Shown: positions 42,953 through 54,450 of the stretch, in pieces
Position numbering within the stretch: position 1 is the stretch's first letter
Layout: the number at the start of each line of letters is the position of its first letter
Assembly: GCA_013350335.1 (NCBI GenBank)
Contig: CM023538.1
Location: forward strand, 62,919,080-62,983,079
Length of the DNA stretch: 64,000 nucleotides
Direction of reading: 5' to 3'
DNA from: Chimonanthus salicifolius
Lineage: Eukaryota > Streptophyta > Magnoliopsida > Laurales > Calycanthaceae
Made by a program: the position numbers and the translations under genes
The notes under the pieces: generated by a model
Seen by the model: the letters and a program-made list of their open reading frames with translations, nothing else
Database searches by the model: none
Told to the model about the DNA's origin: nothing

Positions 42953-43170
42953 TGTTGGACAGTGGAACACGTCCTACATCGGTTATAAAAGGGGAGATCT
43001 ATAGACTTATATAGGATCTCAAGCACTCCACCTAATGAGCTAGTCTTTTGGACTAGATACTAAGTCCTAACAAGCAGTATCAGAGTCAAGTCCCCAAGCC
43101 GTCATATGTGGACTCGAGAATCATCTTGCTGAACGGGAGAGTTCGCATCAGTGAACTTTGTCTTGGTCAA
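42953..43170 (+). mobile_element. TRIM fragment: LTR, primer site and partial interior
   Basis: LTR 42953-43072 begins TGTTGGACAGTGG and ends GTCCTAACA, followed by GCAGTATCAGAGTCAAG (tRNA-Met primer site) and ~90 bp of interior similar to the 27.9 kb TRIM. The second LTR is missing. Confidence 0.65.
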
Positions 43171-43753
43171 ATGATTATATCGCTCCAATTTATTTGATCT
43201 TTATGCACATCAAGATTCAAAGATGCTAGCAAATCTAACTTGAGAATGATCCTATCACAACGCAAGAAATTGAATAGAAAAGAATAAAATATTATAATCT
43301 TAAAAAAATTCAATTTATACATGAGCTGAAACGTAAATACAAAAAATATCAATAATTTTTCATAAAAACTATATTGATCGAATATCTCAAATTCAACTGA
43401 AAGTTGTGTCATATTTCAAAATTTCCACTCAAATTTTGTCTTTCTTCACTTTGTTCACTAGCCTTTGCGTGTAGTTGACCGAGCAACACCCATTTACCCT
43501 TTTTCTACAATTAAATCCAACCTCCTTCCATCTCCACCCACCTTCTATTAACATTCCACCGCCATCACATTCTCTTTACTTAACCCCTTATTCCATCCTT
43601 TAATACACACCAGCCCCCCACCGTCACCGTGCCTTTCTGCTCTGTTGCAACCCAGCCAAGATACTTCTAAACCAGGTCCAGCTGAGGCCCGCTCGAGAGT
43701 TTCGAAGGCGATACGACCCGGCTGATTAGTCGATCCTGCTACAGATCGATGAC

Positions 43754-45319
43754 ATGTTTCGATTTCCAAACCAGACTATCTGTTTCCATTACCCGGCGAC
43801 AGATACCAACGGTTTTTTTAATTCCCTGTCTAGAAAACATCAATGCCTTTCCCTTCTCAAGCTCTGCAATTCCATGAAAATACTCTATCAAATCCACGCC
43901 CACCTCCAAACCTCCGGCCTCATTTCCTTAGATGGCTTTCTCCTTAGCGAAATGATGAGATTTTGTGCACTTTCGCCGTCCGGCGACTTGGATTATGCGC
44001 GATCCCTCCTGGCCAATGCTCTCTGTCCAATACCTGCTTCCTGGAACTTCCTCATTAGAGGCTACACTCAAAAAAAAATCTCAAAACAAGCCATTTTGAC
44101 CTTCATTGATATGAAGCGGAGCACAACAAGACCCAACAAGCTCACCTTCCCTTTTCTTCTTAAGTCATGCGCTCAGATTTCTGATCTCAATTTGGGTAGA
44201 CAGATCCAAACCCATGTCTTAAAATATGGGGTCGATTCAGACTTTTATATTCAGAATACCCTTATCAGTTTTTATGGGTCCTGCAAAGAAATTTTCAGTG
44301 CCCGCCAAGTATTTGACGAGATGTCTATGAGAACAGTAGTGTCTTGGAATGCAATTATATCTGGTTATGTTGAGAGTTCACTGTCAGATGAATCTTTTGT
44401 GCTTTTTAATCTAATGCGGAGTTGTGGGTCAACACCGGATGAGACCACAATGGTGATCTTGCTTTCTGCTTGCACAGAGCTTGGAAAGTTGAGCTTGGGG
44501 AAATGGGTTCATTCCCATGTGATAATCAAAGAGATGGTTGTGAATCTTCAATTGGGCACATCCCTTGTTGACATGTATGCTAAGTGTGGGGAGATAGAAT
44601 TCTCCCACCGAGTCTTTGATAGGATGCGGGAAAGAAATGTGTGGACTTGGAGTGCAATGATACTGGGCTTAGCCCAACATGGGATGGCAAAGGAGGCTTT
44701 TGATCTTTTTCAGCAGATGAAAAACAATTCAATCAAGCCCAATTATGTCACATTTCTTGGGGTTCTCTGCGCTTGTAGCCATGCTGGGCTGGTGGATGAA
44801 GGGTATCACTTCTTCTGGGACATGTTGCAAGTTCATAACATCAAACCAATGATGGCTCATTACAGTGCCATGGTGGATATCTTGGGTCGGAGTGGGCGTC
44901 TCGAAGAGGCTTATCAATTTATTATAAGCAAGTCCGTGGAGCCTGATGCAGTTGTATGGAGGACATTGCTTAGTGCATGCAGTGTACATGATGCAAGTGG
45001 TAGTAGTGGTATTGGAGAGAATGTGAGGAAGAAGTTGCTTGAGTTAGAGCCCAGACGGAGCGGAAATTATGTGATTGTTGCTAATATGTATGCAGAGGTT
45101 GGGTTGTGGGAGGAAGTGGCAAATGTGCGGAGAGTGATGAAAAATGAGGGCTTGAAAAAGATGGCAGGTGAGAGTTGTATTGAGGTGAATGGATTGAGTT
45201 ATAGATTTGTATGCGGGGATGATTCTTACATTGAGCGCAAAGGGATCTACCAATTGCTTGATAGATTGAATGTGCAAATGAAGTTGGTTGGCTTTGCAGA
45301 TGTGGATTTGCCTGAATGA
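43754..45319 (+). CDS. Intronless pentatricopeptide repeat protein, PLS class, E/E+ type
   Basis: 521 aa without introns, as for most plant PPR genes. Repeats include SWNFLIRGYTQKKISKQAIL, PNKLTFPFLLKSCAQISDL, NTLISFYGSCKEIFSARQVF, VVSWNAIISGYVESS, PDETTMVILLSACTELG, SLVDMYAKCGEIEFSHRVF, VWTWSAMILGLAQHGMAKEA, PNYVTFLGVLCACSHAG and HYSAMVDILGRSGRLEEA, i.e. alternating P, L and S motifs over about residues 60-400. The end (LEPRRSGNYVIVANMYAEVG to about residue 510) is an E/E+ domain without a DYW deaminase. Such proteins bind organellar RNA and often direct C-to-U editing, with a DYW protein in trans. The N-terminus could carry an organelle transit peptide. It resembles Arabidopsis At2g36730, from memory. 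It lies between the peptide gene and its broken exon copy. Confidence 0.93.
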   Translation: MFRFPNQTICFHYPATDTNGFFNSLSRKHQCLSLLKLCNSMKILYQIHAHLQTSGLISLDGFLLSEMMRFCALSPSGDLDYARSLLANALCPIPASWNFLIRGYTQKKISKQAILTFIDMKRSTTRPNKLTFPFLLKSCAQISDLNLGRQIQTHVLKYGVDSDFYIQNTLISFYGSCKEIFSARQVFDEMSMRTVVSWNAIISGYVESSLSDESFVLFNLMRSCGSTPDETTMVILLSACTELGKLSLGKWVHSHVIIKEMVVNLQLGTSLVDMYAKCGEIEFSHRVFDRMRERNVWTWSAMILGLAQHGMAKEAFDLFQQMKNNSIKPNYVTFLGVLCACSHAGLVDEGYHFFWDMLQVHNIKPMMAHYSAMVDILGRSGRLEEAYQFIISKSVEPDAVVWRTLLSACSVHDASGSSGIGENVRKKLLELEPRRSGNYVIVANMYAEVGLWEEVANVRRVMKNEGLKKMAGESCIEVNGLSYRFVCGDDSYIERKGIYQLLDRLNVQMKLVGFADVDLPE

Positions 45320-46195
45320 TAGCCTTCATTTAAAAATAAACAAAACGAAATTCATTCAATGTGGTGGTAAGAGAGCTTTGATTCATTGTTTTCAATGAAG
45401 ATTGGCATCACAGTTTGGAGATGACATGGGAAACACTGTATTTTTAAGAATTTACAGAATTTATTGGCTTAAGGAGGAAGATACAAATGTCTAGATCAAC
45501 TGATGGAGAGGTAAACCAAGTTTCCAAATCGCTCTGCACCACCTGATGAATATACAAAGGAATTGATAACTATGTTTTCTGCAAAAAATTAAGCATTCTT
45601 TTGTACATATAAGTGGTGGCAATTTTTGGTCCAATTTTGTACATATAAGTGATGGCAATTTTGATTAACAACATTGTAATGTAAGTTGTCACTCATTTCA
45701 TACAAGCCATATAATAGAAAGTTTTTTTCTTTTGAGCAGTCATATCATAGAAACATGTTGAACAGCCCAGGACATCATGAAAGAATTGTCCATCAAGTTC
45801 TCTTGATATTATTGTGATCATTTTCACTAGTGGCCACCTCTAAAATGAGTATTTTGGGAACTTTGGAATTGATAAAAAGACAAGTGTTTGCAGTGGGTTT
45901 GGTTGTACCCCACATCAAAAGGTTTTGATGTTTGGTACCTCATAAAGTTGGAACATTCCTTCTGCCTTTACTGACAGCATTAGTTGCTGAAACTGACCAG
46001 GATCGTGAAGATGAAAAATAGCATCTTACCACTTAATCAATTTAAGCCCCAATGCAGGAATTGGTTGACTGCATTGCAGAATGGGAATTAATATCCTATC
46101 ACTTATCAACCTCAGCACGGATTCAGGACAATGAAGAAGAATGAAAATTAATGACTTGTATGAGACTGGGTCACTCCACCTATCAGACTAGTCCA
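45320..46195. other. 3' flank of the PPR gene; no gene seen
   Basis: Probable 3' UTR then non-coding DNA. ttttgtacatataagtg(a/g)tggcaattttg occurs twice in tandem (45,600-45,665). Around 46,160-46,200 ctccacctatcagactagtcc resembles a TRIM LTR scrap. Confidence 0.45.
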
Positions 46196-46199
46196 ACAT

Positions 46200-47030
46200 T
46201 GGACTCGAATGATTTTCAATTTTTTTTTTAAGCTCAGATCAAAATCATCCCATTTAGGTTGTAATGGGCCTAGTGGTTTCATCCTGGTGCACTAAATGTT
46301 GCTTATCAAAGGATCATGCTTCATATTATCTAATCAAAATTCCCATGCTAACTCATGTTCTCCTCCTTTATTATTTATTCTTTCTCTCTTGTGTTTGAAA
46401 GAAGGGAAGCAATATATTGAAGTCAAATACACCAAACAACTTGTAAACTACAGAAAAGAGTAGCCATGAGGCAGAGGACCAACTGACCATTCATGGAGTC
46501 TCATTTCAAGTTCCAAAAGCCACTTCAGTAGACAGCTTCCCATCTTCAAATCCAGAAGTATGTCTCTCAAGTATCTTATGCTGTACATCGGACAGTCGTG
46601 TCACAAAAGTGGCTGAAGGTTGCCATTGAGACCATGAAATTGCTGAATATGGATTACAAAAAACCTCGCCGCAAGTCTCCGATCAGCAATGGTCATCCTG
46701 CAACTTTGGAGGATGTCCAACCTTAGATTTACAGCTCTAGCATTCTTAGCATAATATACCAACTAGTACTTCTATGGTTTTATTTCCTGGCTCCAACTTT
46801 ATCACTGAGTAGAAAGGTTAGTGTAGAACTGTTCTAAACTATGATTACTAAAATGGGTGTTACTAATTTCATATGCATTTGGATTGGTAAAACAAGAAAC
46901 TAACAGGGATTGTATACTTGAATGTTCTGGGCCGATAGCCTCTGCTTACCACTCAATGTTACTTCAGAACATTTTTCTCACAAGCAAGACTGCCAAGTTA
47001 ATGATATAATCTGCTTATTTATCTAATTAA
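46200..47030 (+). pseudogene. Broken duplicate of the peptide gene's last exon
   Basis: About 830 bp that align along their length with 41,945-42,870: end of intron 4, exon 5 and 3' flank. The exon equivalent is 46402-46736. An in-frame TAA (46444-46446) stands where the gene has AGA, and one base is missing in the ccagaagtatgtctctc segment, so the precursor cannot be made. No signal-peptide exon accompanies it. The segment coding MDYKKPRRKSPISNGHPAT is nonetheless kept intact. The copy lacks about 100 bp of 3' flank found at 42,742-42,842, bounded there by agactagcaag / agaccagcaag. Confidence 0.88.
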
Positions 47031-48085
47031 GATGTTAGACTGTTACATTTCCATATGTTACTGTTATATGCTTTGTCCTATTCAGTCCAAGTCTCTTAGG
47101 CCAATATCTTGTACTTGAAACATTTACCTTAATATTGGTTATCTTTCCAAAAAAAACTTGGATTGAGCCTGACCCAAGTTTGCATGTAAAAATTAAAGAA
47201 AAAAAAAGTTCATTTTGGGCCTGAAAGTCCAAAGACTTCTTGAGAGCATTCTGATTGTGAAGGCCATTGCAAATCCAAACTTAGACATGGTCTCTCCCCC
47301 AACACAGTGAAACCCAACCAAATTCACCATTTTTATACTCTATTTTTATTTGAACATATTCTTATCATGTCTCATAGCTACCCTAAATTATTGGAAATTT
47401 GGAATTCGGGTCTTCATGGGTAGAACCTCTCAAGCCCAGAAAATTTTTGAAGTTTTAAGATTGGGCTATGTGCTCTTTTCTAGGTCCAAATTACATGAGC
47501 CTGTTTTTGGGCTAATTGATTTTCATACGGGGGCATTATGATATGGGCTTCATTATTTCCTTTTTATTAGTTATATTTATGTCATTTTCTATTATTTAAA
47601 ATAGGTCATTTGATCGGAATTTTGTATTGGATTCACGCTTAACTTCAAAATGTCACTCTCCGTAGCTTTACTCTATTCGAATTGAAAAGTTTTCACGTGT
47701 CTCAAAAAATCCATGCTTAAATATAGCACTAACCAAAATTCATCCTAATTAGAAAAATCAAGTAATTTTTTTTGTTTTTTTGATTTAATCACAATTAAAT
47801 TTTTAATTTTAATCTTAAGCTTTTGTTCTAAGTTATCTATCAAATATAAAGGGCCTGTATTAAATAATAGCTCACCAAATACCACCATGACTAAATTAGT
47901 CAAAGAAATTTTTAAACTTTTTAAAATTTAATCATTTTAAAATATCTTTTATTTCTGTATTTTAGTTAGTCATTCAATTACTATCCTTAAAGAATAGATA
48001 ACCAAAGATGTTATACAAAAGCATTCAATAAAAATATAATTTCAATTGGAAACATGATTGAAGGTGGGCCCCACGAGATCCAAAG
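47031..48085. other. Intergenic DNA; nothing recognised
   Basis: AT-rich, with no gene or clear repeat boundaries. Confidence 0.45.
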
Positions 48086-48087
48086 GT

Positions 48088-48790
48088 GGATTCACTCACC
48101 CGCCTATTTATAATCATTTTTAAAATACTAACCTCTCGAAGACAATCGGAGAAGAAAAAGCAGCCATGTCCAGCTCCTCCTCTTCCTCCGGCGGCGCACA
48201 TATTCTGATCTTCCCTTATCCTGCGCAGGGGCACATGATACCACTTCTCGACCTCTTCCCTTACTACATGAAGTGACTGAGTCAGAGCTCTCATGATTCA
48301 TCGATTCGTCTTAATTTTATTATTTTTTAAAATTAATCCCATTAAATTAAAATATAAATAGTGAATATATTGATGTAAAAGTTCCATTTAAAGATTTTTA
48401 TTTATTAGATTTTATTGTATAAAATATAAGCGGTGTAATGTATGTCAGTCAAAGTGAAGACTGAAGGGCTACATTCTAACATTTTTAGATGCCATGCTTC
48501 TTGATATCGAATACAACTATTTTTTCTTTTTTGAATTTACGTGTGGTAAATCAGAGAATACCCAGTGTAAAATTTTTACACGTGAGTTTACTACCTTTAA
48601 AACATATCAAGATTAAACCACATCACAATTTATTTTAAAATTATTTTGACTGTTAGATATTTTAAAAAAGGAGTAGATGATAATATATTATGAAGGAAAT
48701 TGTCTATTAAGCAGGACTAAGCCTGATTTAACTTGACTAATATACATTTCGTCAAAAAAAATCACCAATGTAAATTGGCTGTTTGAAGCC
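48088..48790 (+). pseudogene. Truncated tandem copy of the UGT gene
   Basis: The 5' flank, leader and first 30 codons match the intact UGT at 49,022 almost exactly (caatcggagaagaaaaagca then ATG at 48166). After PLLDL the sequence jumps to the UGT intron (atgaagtgactgagtcagag, as at 49,911), giving a 36-codon frame that stops at 48276. About 800 bp of exon 1 plus the donor are deleted. The intron-derived part continues to about 48,790 in step with 49,911-50,405. No transferase can be made. Confidence 0.9.
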
Positions 48791-48925
48791 TCGTCACAAA
48801 TAAGCCACATCACTATTTATCTTAAAATTATTTTGACTGTTAGATATTTTGACTGTCAACTATTTTAAAAAAGGAGTAGATGATAATATATTATGAAGGA
48901 AATTGTCTATTGAGCAGGACTCACC
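48605..48925 (+). repeat. Two tandem copies of a UGT-intron block upstream of the UGT
   Basis: A block containing atttatcttaaaattattttgactgttagatatttt, aaaaaaggagtagatgataa and gaaggaaattgtctattga occurs at about 48,622-48,715 and 48,810-48,922, and a third time inside the UGT intron at about 50,240-50,335. The second copy has an internal ttttgactgt duplication and leads straight into the functional gene's proximal promoter. Confidence 0.85.
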
Positions 48926-49021
48926 CGCCTGTTTATAATTATTTTCATTTTTCACTTGCTCACCTCTGGCATTGTAGAAGCTCACAGACTGAAGAGGACA
49001 ATCGGAGAAGAAAAAGCAGCC

Positions 49022-51855
49022 ATGTTCAGCTCCTCCTCTTCCTCCGGCGGCGCACATATTCTGATCTTCCCTTATCCTGCGCAGGGGCACATGATACCAC
49101 TCCTCGACCTCTCCTACCACTTATCGGCCCGAGGACTCTCCGTCACCATACTCGTTACACCTAAAAACCTCCCTATTCTCCGGCCAATCCTCTCCGAACG
49201 GTCGTCCATCCAAACTTTGGTCCTTCCCTTCCCAAAATACCCTTCCATCCCCGCCGACGTTGAGAACGTCAAGGACCTTCCTTTTCACGCTTTCAGTGCT
49301 ATGATGCGCGCCTTGGGCGAACTCTACGACCCTCTCCTCCAGTGGTTCCGCTCCCACCCATCTCCGCCGGTAGCCATCATCTCCGACGTCTTCTTGGGGT
49401 GGACTAATCGCCTTGCAAGCCACCTTGGTGTCCCACGTGTGATGTTCTGGCCGTCAGGGGCGACTTCGCTCGCCGTTGTGAACCACCTCTGGCGGACCAT
49501 GCCTAGGTTAGCAGACCCAAGTGACGAGAGCTCCGTCGTCTCGTTTCCGGAAATTCCGAGTTTCCCGAAATACCCCTGGCGGCAGCTCTCCAATGTGTAC
49601 AGAAGCTACAGGGAAGGAGACCCAGAAGCGGAATTCGTGAAAGATGGGATGCAGGCCAACTTGGGGAGTTGGGGAGTTGTTTGCAACTCGTTCAGTGAGT
49701 TGGAAGGACCGGTTCTGGAGTATTTGAAGAGGGATCTGGGCCACACACGTGTGTGGGCTGTGGGTCCCTTGTTGCCTCCAAAGGAGGTGGGTTCCAATGA
49801 AAGAGGTGGGTCCGGCTCAGTGCCGGTTGAGGAACTGATCGGTTGGCTCGACAGGTAAGGTGACAGCCGACGGATCGGTTTTCTCCTCACTTTCTTCCTT
49901 TCAACTAACATGAAGTGACTGAGTCAGAGCTCTCATGATTCATCGATTCGTCTTAATTTTATTATTTTTTAAAATTAATCCCATTAAATTAAAATATATA
50001 TAGTGAATATATTGATATAAAAGTTCCATTTAAAGATTTTTATTTATTAGAGTTTACTGTATAAAATATCAGCGGTGTAATGTATGTCAGTCAAAGTGAA
50101 GACTGAAGGGCTACATTCTAACATTTTTAGATGCCATGGCTCTTGATGTTCAACGGGTCTATTTTTTTTCAGAGGATATTCAAAATTTTTACGGATGAGT
50201 CCACGCGGCCTCTAAAGCATATTAAGATTAACCCACGTCACTATTTATCTTAAAATTATTTTGACTGTTAGATATTTTAAAAAAGGAGTAGATGATAATA
50301 TATTATGAAGGAAATTGTCTATTGAGCAGGAATAAGCCTGATTTAACTTGACTAATATACATTTCGTCAAAAAAAATCACCAATGTAAATTGGCTGTTTG
50401 AAGTATCGAAGTCAAAACTGTTTAGATTTATTCATTTTATTTTTTTTTGTTTCTATTTAATATTGTATTTTAATGCATTTGAGAATAAATTGATATTCAA
50501 TTTTTTTTAATAAAAAATAAGCAGCCAATATTTTGAATATATCACTGAAATTTTGATCAATACAATATTTCATAACATATGTATACTAAATTGCTAAAAT
50601 TTTAAAATAATCCAATAAAATATTCATAAACTCATAAAATCAGTTATATAAAATTTATATCCTTTTTTCTAATAACCAAAGCAGAACTTTAAAATTCGGT
50701 ATGGACTGATATTTTCTTCTTTCGTCTTTTTTGTTTTAGAAAAACGACCTATGTCGGCCGATATTTACGGCGGCCAATATGAATATTTGGACCTTTGAAC
50801 CAAAGTGTTAGGACTTTTAGAGCACTTGATTAATCCTCGAGATATGTACAAGTTTCTTTATTCAAATACACCGAACAACTTTATAGGAAGTGGCCTTTTA
50901 GAGTGAAGCGAGAATCACTCTTAAAACTCTTGCTATATGAAACGGGTTTTTGGCCTATCACTCAAATTCCTTTAAATTTATATCCTTTATATTTGTATTG
51001 AATTAGTAGGGTATGTACAAAAATACAACTGCATATTTTGTTTTATGTATAGCCTTTTTTTTCATCTTTTAGCATTGTTGATTAGTGCATTAACTAATTG
51101 CATATGAATCTTTTAAAGATTTTGTTTAGTTTCTAATTTATATCGATCTCAATCTTTTGTTGTACTATATTATTTTATATCATATGATTAACAATAAATT
51201 TCATAGGCATGCCGACGGATCAGTAGCCTATGCATGCTTCGGGAGCCAAACAATGCTGACAAGGCAGCAAATGGAGGCCTTAGCCAATGGGCTAGAGTCC
51301 AGTGGCGCCCACTTCCTGTGGTGCGTCAAAGAGCCCACAAGTGGCCACGTGGCATGGGGACAATCTGCAGATGAGTATGGGGTGGTCCCCGCAGACTTCG
51401 AGGAACGGACGGCGGAGAGAGGCCTTGTCATTAGGTGCTGGGCTCCACAAGTGGCGATATTGGGCCACCGGGCCATTGGGGTTTTCTTGACTCATTGCGG
51501 GGCCAACTCAATGATAGAGGGGCTCTTTTCCGGTGTCCCGATATTAGCCTGGCCCATGGGGGCCGACCATTTTGTAAATGCGACTCTATTGGTGGATCAA
51601 TTGGGAATGGCTATCAGGGTTTGTGATGGGGCCCTGACTGTTCCTGACCCGGCCCACTTAGCTTGGGCCATAGCTGAGATGGTCAGTGGAGCCCGACCGG
51701 AAAAGAAACGGGCTTTGGAGCTGAGCCGAGCAGCACTGGCTGCGGTCCAAGAAGGTGGAAAGTCATTCCAAACTATTGATGAATTAGTGGAGGGGTTGAG
51801 TGCACTTGATACAAAGAGAAGCACTGTGGGAACCACAAGTGTGGGCCCCACATAA
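49022..51855 (+). CDS. UGT89-like family 1 UDP-glycosyltransferase with unusual PSPG box
   Basis: Two exons, 49022-49854 and 51207-51855 (1482 nt, 493 aa); the 1,352-bp intron is GT-AG. GT1 enzymes transfer sugar from a UDP-sugar to small acceptors (flavonoids, phenolics, hormones) in the cytosol. The N-terminal half binds acceptor and keeps the catalytic His23 in FPYPAQGHMIPLLDL, and SDVFLGW; the C-terminal half has FGSQ and the 44-residue PSPG box at residues 356-399. HILIFPYPAQGHMIPLLDL, the SLAVVNHLWR region and the single intron after WLD resemble the UGT89 family. Two highly conserved PSPG positions are changed: position 22 is Ala377 instead of Trp (HCGANS for HCGWNS, GCC at 51502) and position 44 is His399 instead of Gln (CAT at 51568). 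The start ATG is chosen over an in-frame ATG 22 codons upstream because it matches the family start and the truncated copy. Exons are clearly more GC-rich than the surroundings. Confidence 0.92.
50690..50960. repeat. Decayed MITE (family B) and SINE (family 2) in the UGT intron
   Basis: 50,690-50,805 has ttcggtatggactgatatt, gtcggccgatatttacgg and atatttggacctttgaacc, like MITE family B. It is followed by a family-2 SINE body on the minus strand (cttttagagcacttgattaatcctcgag, gaagtggccttttagagtga) to about 50,960. Both are diverged. Confidence 0.5.
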
Positions 51856-52183
51856 ATAATTTACAAGATTGGTGGGTGTTGATGGAAGGGTGGAGCCCAC
51901 CTTTAATAAGTTTAAATTAAGTGAAGAATTAATAATAAATGTCACTGAATATTAATTTCAATGTATAGTGATATTTTTGTAATTGTCAAAAGATTGAATT
52001 TTAAATCCATAGACTTTGAGTGAGTGAGTGGATTAATTTTTCAGTCTCAATGATTGTAGTTATCTACTGTATCTGTCTCAGATTAATATGTGATAGTTCA
52101 ACATGATGTGAAGAATTTTGTTTGTTTATTATAGTACAAAATGACTAAAGATAAAAAAATATTAATCTAATATCCATATATTA
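51856..52183. other. 3' flank of the UGT
   Basis: Probable 3' UTR and AT-rich flank; nothing else seen. Confidence 0.5.
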
Positions 52184-52191
52184 ATTTCTCG

Positions 52192-52547
52192 TAGGGCTGC
52201 AACTCGAGTCGAGCGGGTCGAGTTCTTTAAAATCCAACCCGACCCGAGTTGATATTTATGGAATCCGACCCGATCCAACTCGAATTCTCGACCCAGACTT
52301 CTCAACCCGACCCGACCCGAACTCTAACCCAAATCAACCCGAATTCTGATTCGACTCGCATTTTAGCTTAATTTTAACCCGGTTGGGTCAAGTTAACTTG
52401 TAAAATCCTCAACCCGACCCGATCCGACCAAAATTCCATGCGGGTTTTTCTCTTCTTAATCCGACCCGGCCCGTTGACCCAAAATTCTCAACCTGACCCA
52501 CATGACTTCTCTGGTCGGGTCAAAACCCGACCTGAGTTGCAGCCCTA
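52192..52547. mobile_element. CCGAC-rich hAT-like MITE, copy 6
   Basis: Ends TAGGGCTGCAACTCGAGTCG and CCTGAGTTGCAGCCCTA; flanks atttctcg / atttctcc (52184-52191, 52548-52555) agree at 7 of 8. The interior is typical of the family. Confidence 0.87.
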
Positions 52548-52555
52548 ATTTCTCC

Positions 52556-53275
52556 ATTTAAGATTTTATGATTAGACTAAAGATTTTGAGTTTGGCTCAT
52601 CTTTTGAATAGCGCTATATAAATTAATTAACTGTTCAAAAGATAAAATATTTAATTAAAATTATTTTATTGATAAATATGGATGAGATTATAAATTTAAA
52701 ATATGTTTAACATTTTCAAATAATTAAAATATAAGTTTGTCTAAACTTTTGTCTGAAAGTGCACTATATTTTATAGCCGTCAGTTTAGACCTGTGATCAC
52801 ATTATCCATGTGATTACATTAGACGAATCTTAATGATTTGACTAGATAACTGCCCCCAACGTATATTATATTTTTTTTTATCTGCCTCTGCTTTCATGTC
52901 ACAAATCACCCATCTACTACACAAGATTAAAATTAAATGTGATTATGTCAATTAATCATTTTTTAAAACTAAAATACTAATAAAACATTACAATATCAAT
53001 TGATACTGATCGATTTCATGTTTATGATTGGAGTTCAATTATTTATTGAACTGAATTTGCTCATTTTTCTTGCTAAAAAAGACTTGTCATATTGGGTATG
53101 ACAGTAAATATAGAAAACTTTAGTCGATATAAGAGGGATAAAAATGAGCTATAAATTTATATTAATCATAATTCTGCCCCATTTTCACTAAAATAAAATA
53201 GACAAAAACAATTAGTGCCATCCATATCAACTTCATTTTTGAAGGTTTAATACTCACAATATGGCTCAAGTGAGT
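52556..53275. other. AT-rich intergenic DNA
   Basis: Starts with a SINE-like scrap (gattagactaaagattttgagtttggctc, 52,571-52,600) related to family 1. The remainder is unrecognised. Confidence 0.4.
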
Positions 53276-53289
53276 GCTTCTTTCATGCA

Positions 53290-53739
53290 CTTAACTCGAG
53301 TTGATATCTATGGAAGTGATCCGATCTGACCTGAATTTGCGACCCAAAATTATCAACTTGACCCGACCCAAATTCCAACTCGAATCAACACGAATTCTGA
53401 TCCGACTCGTATTCTGAACCTATTTTAGTCTAATTTTAGCTGAGTTGAGTCAGGTCGGGTTGGATCGGGTTAACTTATAAAATCTTCATACTTTATTGTA
53501 TCTCATTTTGAAAATTTGAGGGTTTTGATAATAAGAATGTTTAGTTTGTGACAATGGTTACGAAGGGTTGGGTCAGTAGATTTTAAATTTTTCAATTTAA
53601 CTTGACTCAAATTTCATACAAATTTTTATTTTTTCCAAAGTGACCCACCTGAAATATACAAATACATAATTCAAACCCACTAATTTCTCAAGTCGGATCA
53701 TACAGGTCGAGTTAAAACCCATCCCAAGTTTCACCCTTA
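53290..53739. mobile_element. CCGAC-rich hAT-like MITE, copy 7, with extra interior
   Basis: Family words (ctcgagttgatatctatgg, cccgacccaaattcc, cccaagtttcaccctta) surround an AT-rich interior segment at about 53,480-53,550 (cttcatact...gagggttttgataataagaatgtttagttt) that also occurs in copy 8. The left terminus is not clear. Confidence 0.6.
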
Positions 53740-54138
53740 GAATTTGTCAAGTAGAGACTCAATTAAATAGTTTATTTTGAAATTCAATTAGTAAAAGTAC
53801 ATATTGATAATCTAAAAGAGAAAAGAAATCTACGATGACAATAATATTAATTTTTTTTTCTCATATTTCTCAAGGTGAGAGGGAAGGTGGTGAGAGAGCA
53901 ATGGATGCCAACTTCTTGAAGGCATGGTGGACAAAGATGGAGTAGACATGGTCTCTTCTTAGGAATGCATGGTGTAGTTCCATGGCTGTCAACAACACAA
54001 CATGGGATGTTTGTGTATGTAAACCCTGAAAATGCCAATCAGTCTCAATCATTAAATATTGGATTCTTGAAATGACGTACAATCTGTGAGTCATGTCGGA
54101 TCAGATTAAGCTTTTCTCTTTATCAATTAAACTATTTG

Positions 54139-54450
54139 TAGGGCTGCAACTTGAGCGGGTTGAGTCAGCTTCTTTAAATCCCAACTTAATCTGAGTTGAT
54201 ATTTATGGACTCGATCGACCCGACCCAACCCGAATTTGTGACTCAAAATTATAAATCTGATCCAAGCCGAATCAACACGAATTCTGATCCTACCCGCATT
54301 CTGAACCCATTTTAGCCTAATTTTAGTCGGATTGGGTCAGATCGAATCGGCTTAACTTGTAAAATCTTCATACACTATTGTGTCTCATTCTTGAAAATTT
54401 GAGGGTTTTGATAATAAGAATGTTTAGTTTAACATAAATCGTGTTTTAAT
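54139..54450. mobile_element. CCGAC-rich hAT-like MITE, copy 8, right end lost
   Basis: Starts TAGGGCTGCAACTTGAGCGG and ends in the same AT-rich segment as copy 7 (cttcatacactattg...gagggttttgataataagaat). It lacks the right inverted end. The shared interior shows that copies 7 and 8 belong to one subfamily. Confidence 0.6.

Noticed and set aside
48166..48276. 36-codon UGT start as a functional small protein
   Set aside because: It is an exon 1 remnant fused to intron sequence with no donor or further exon.
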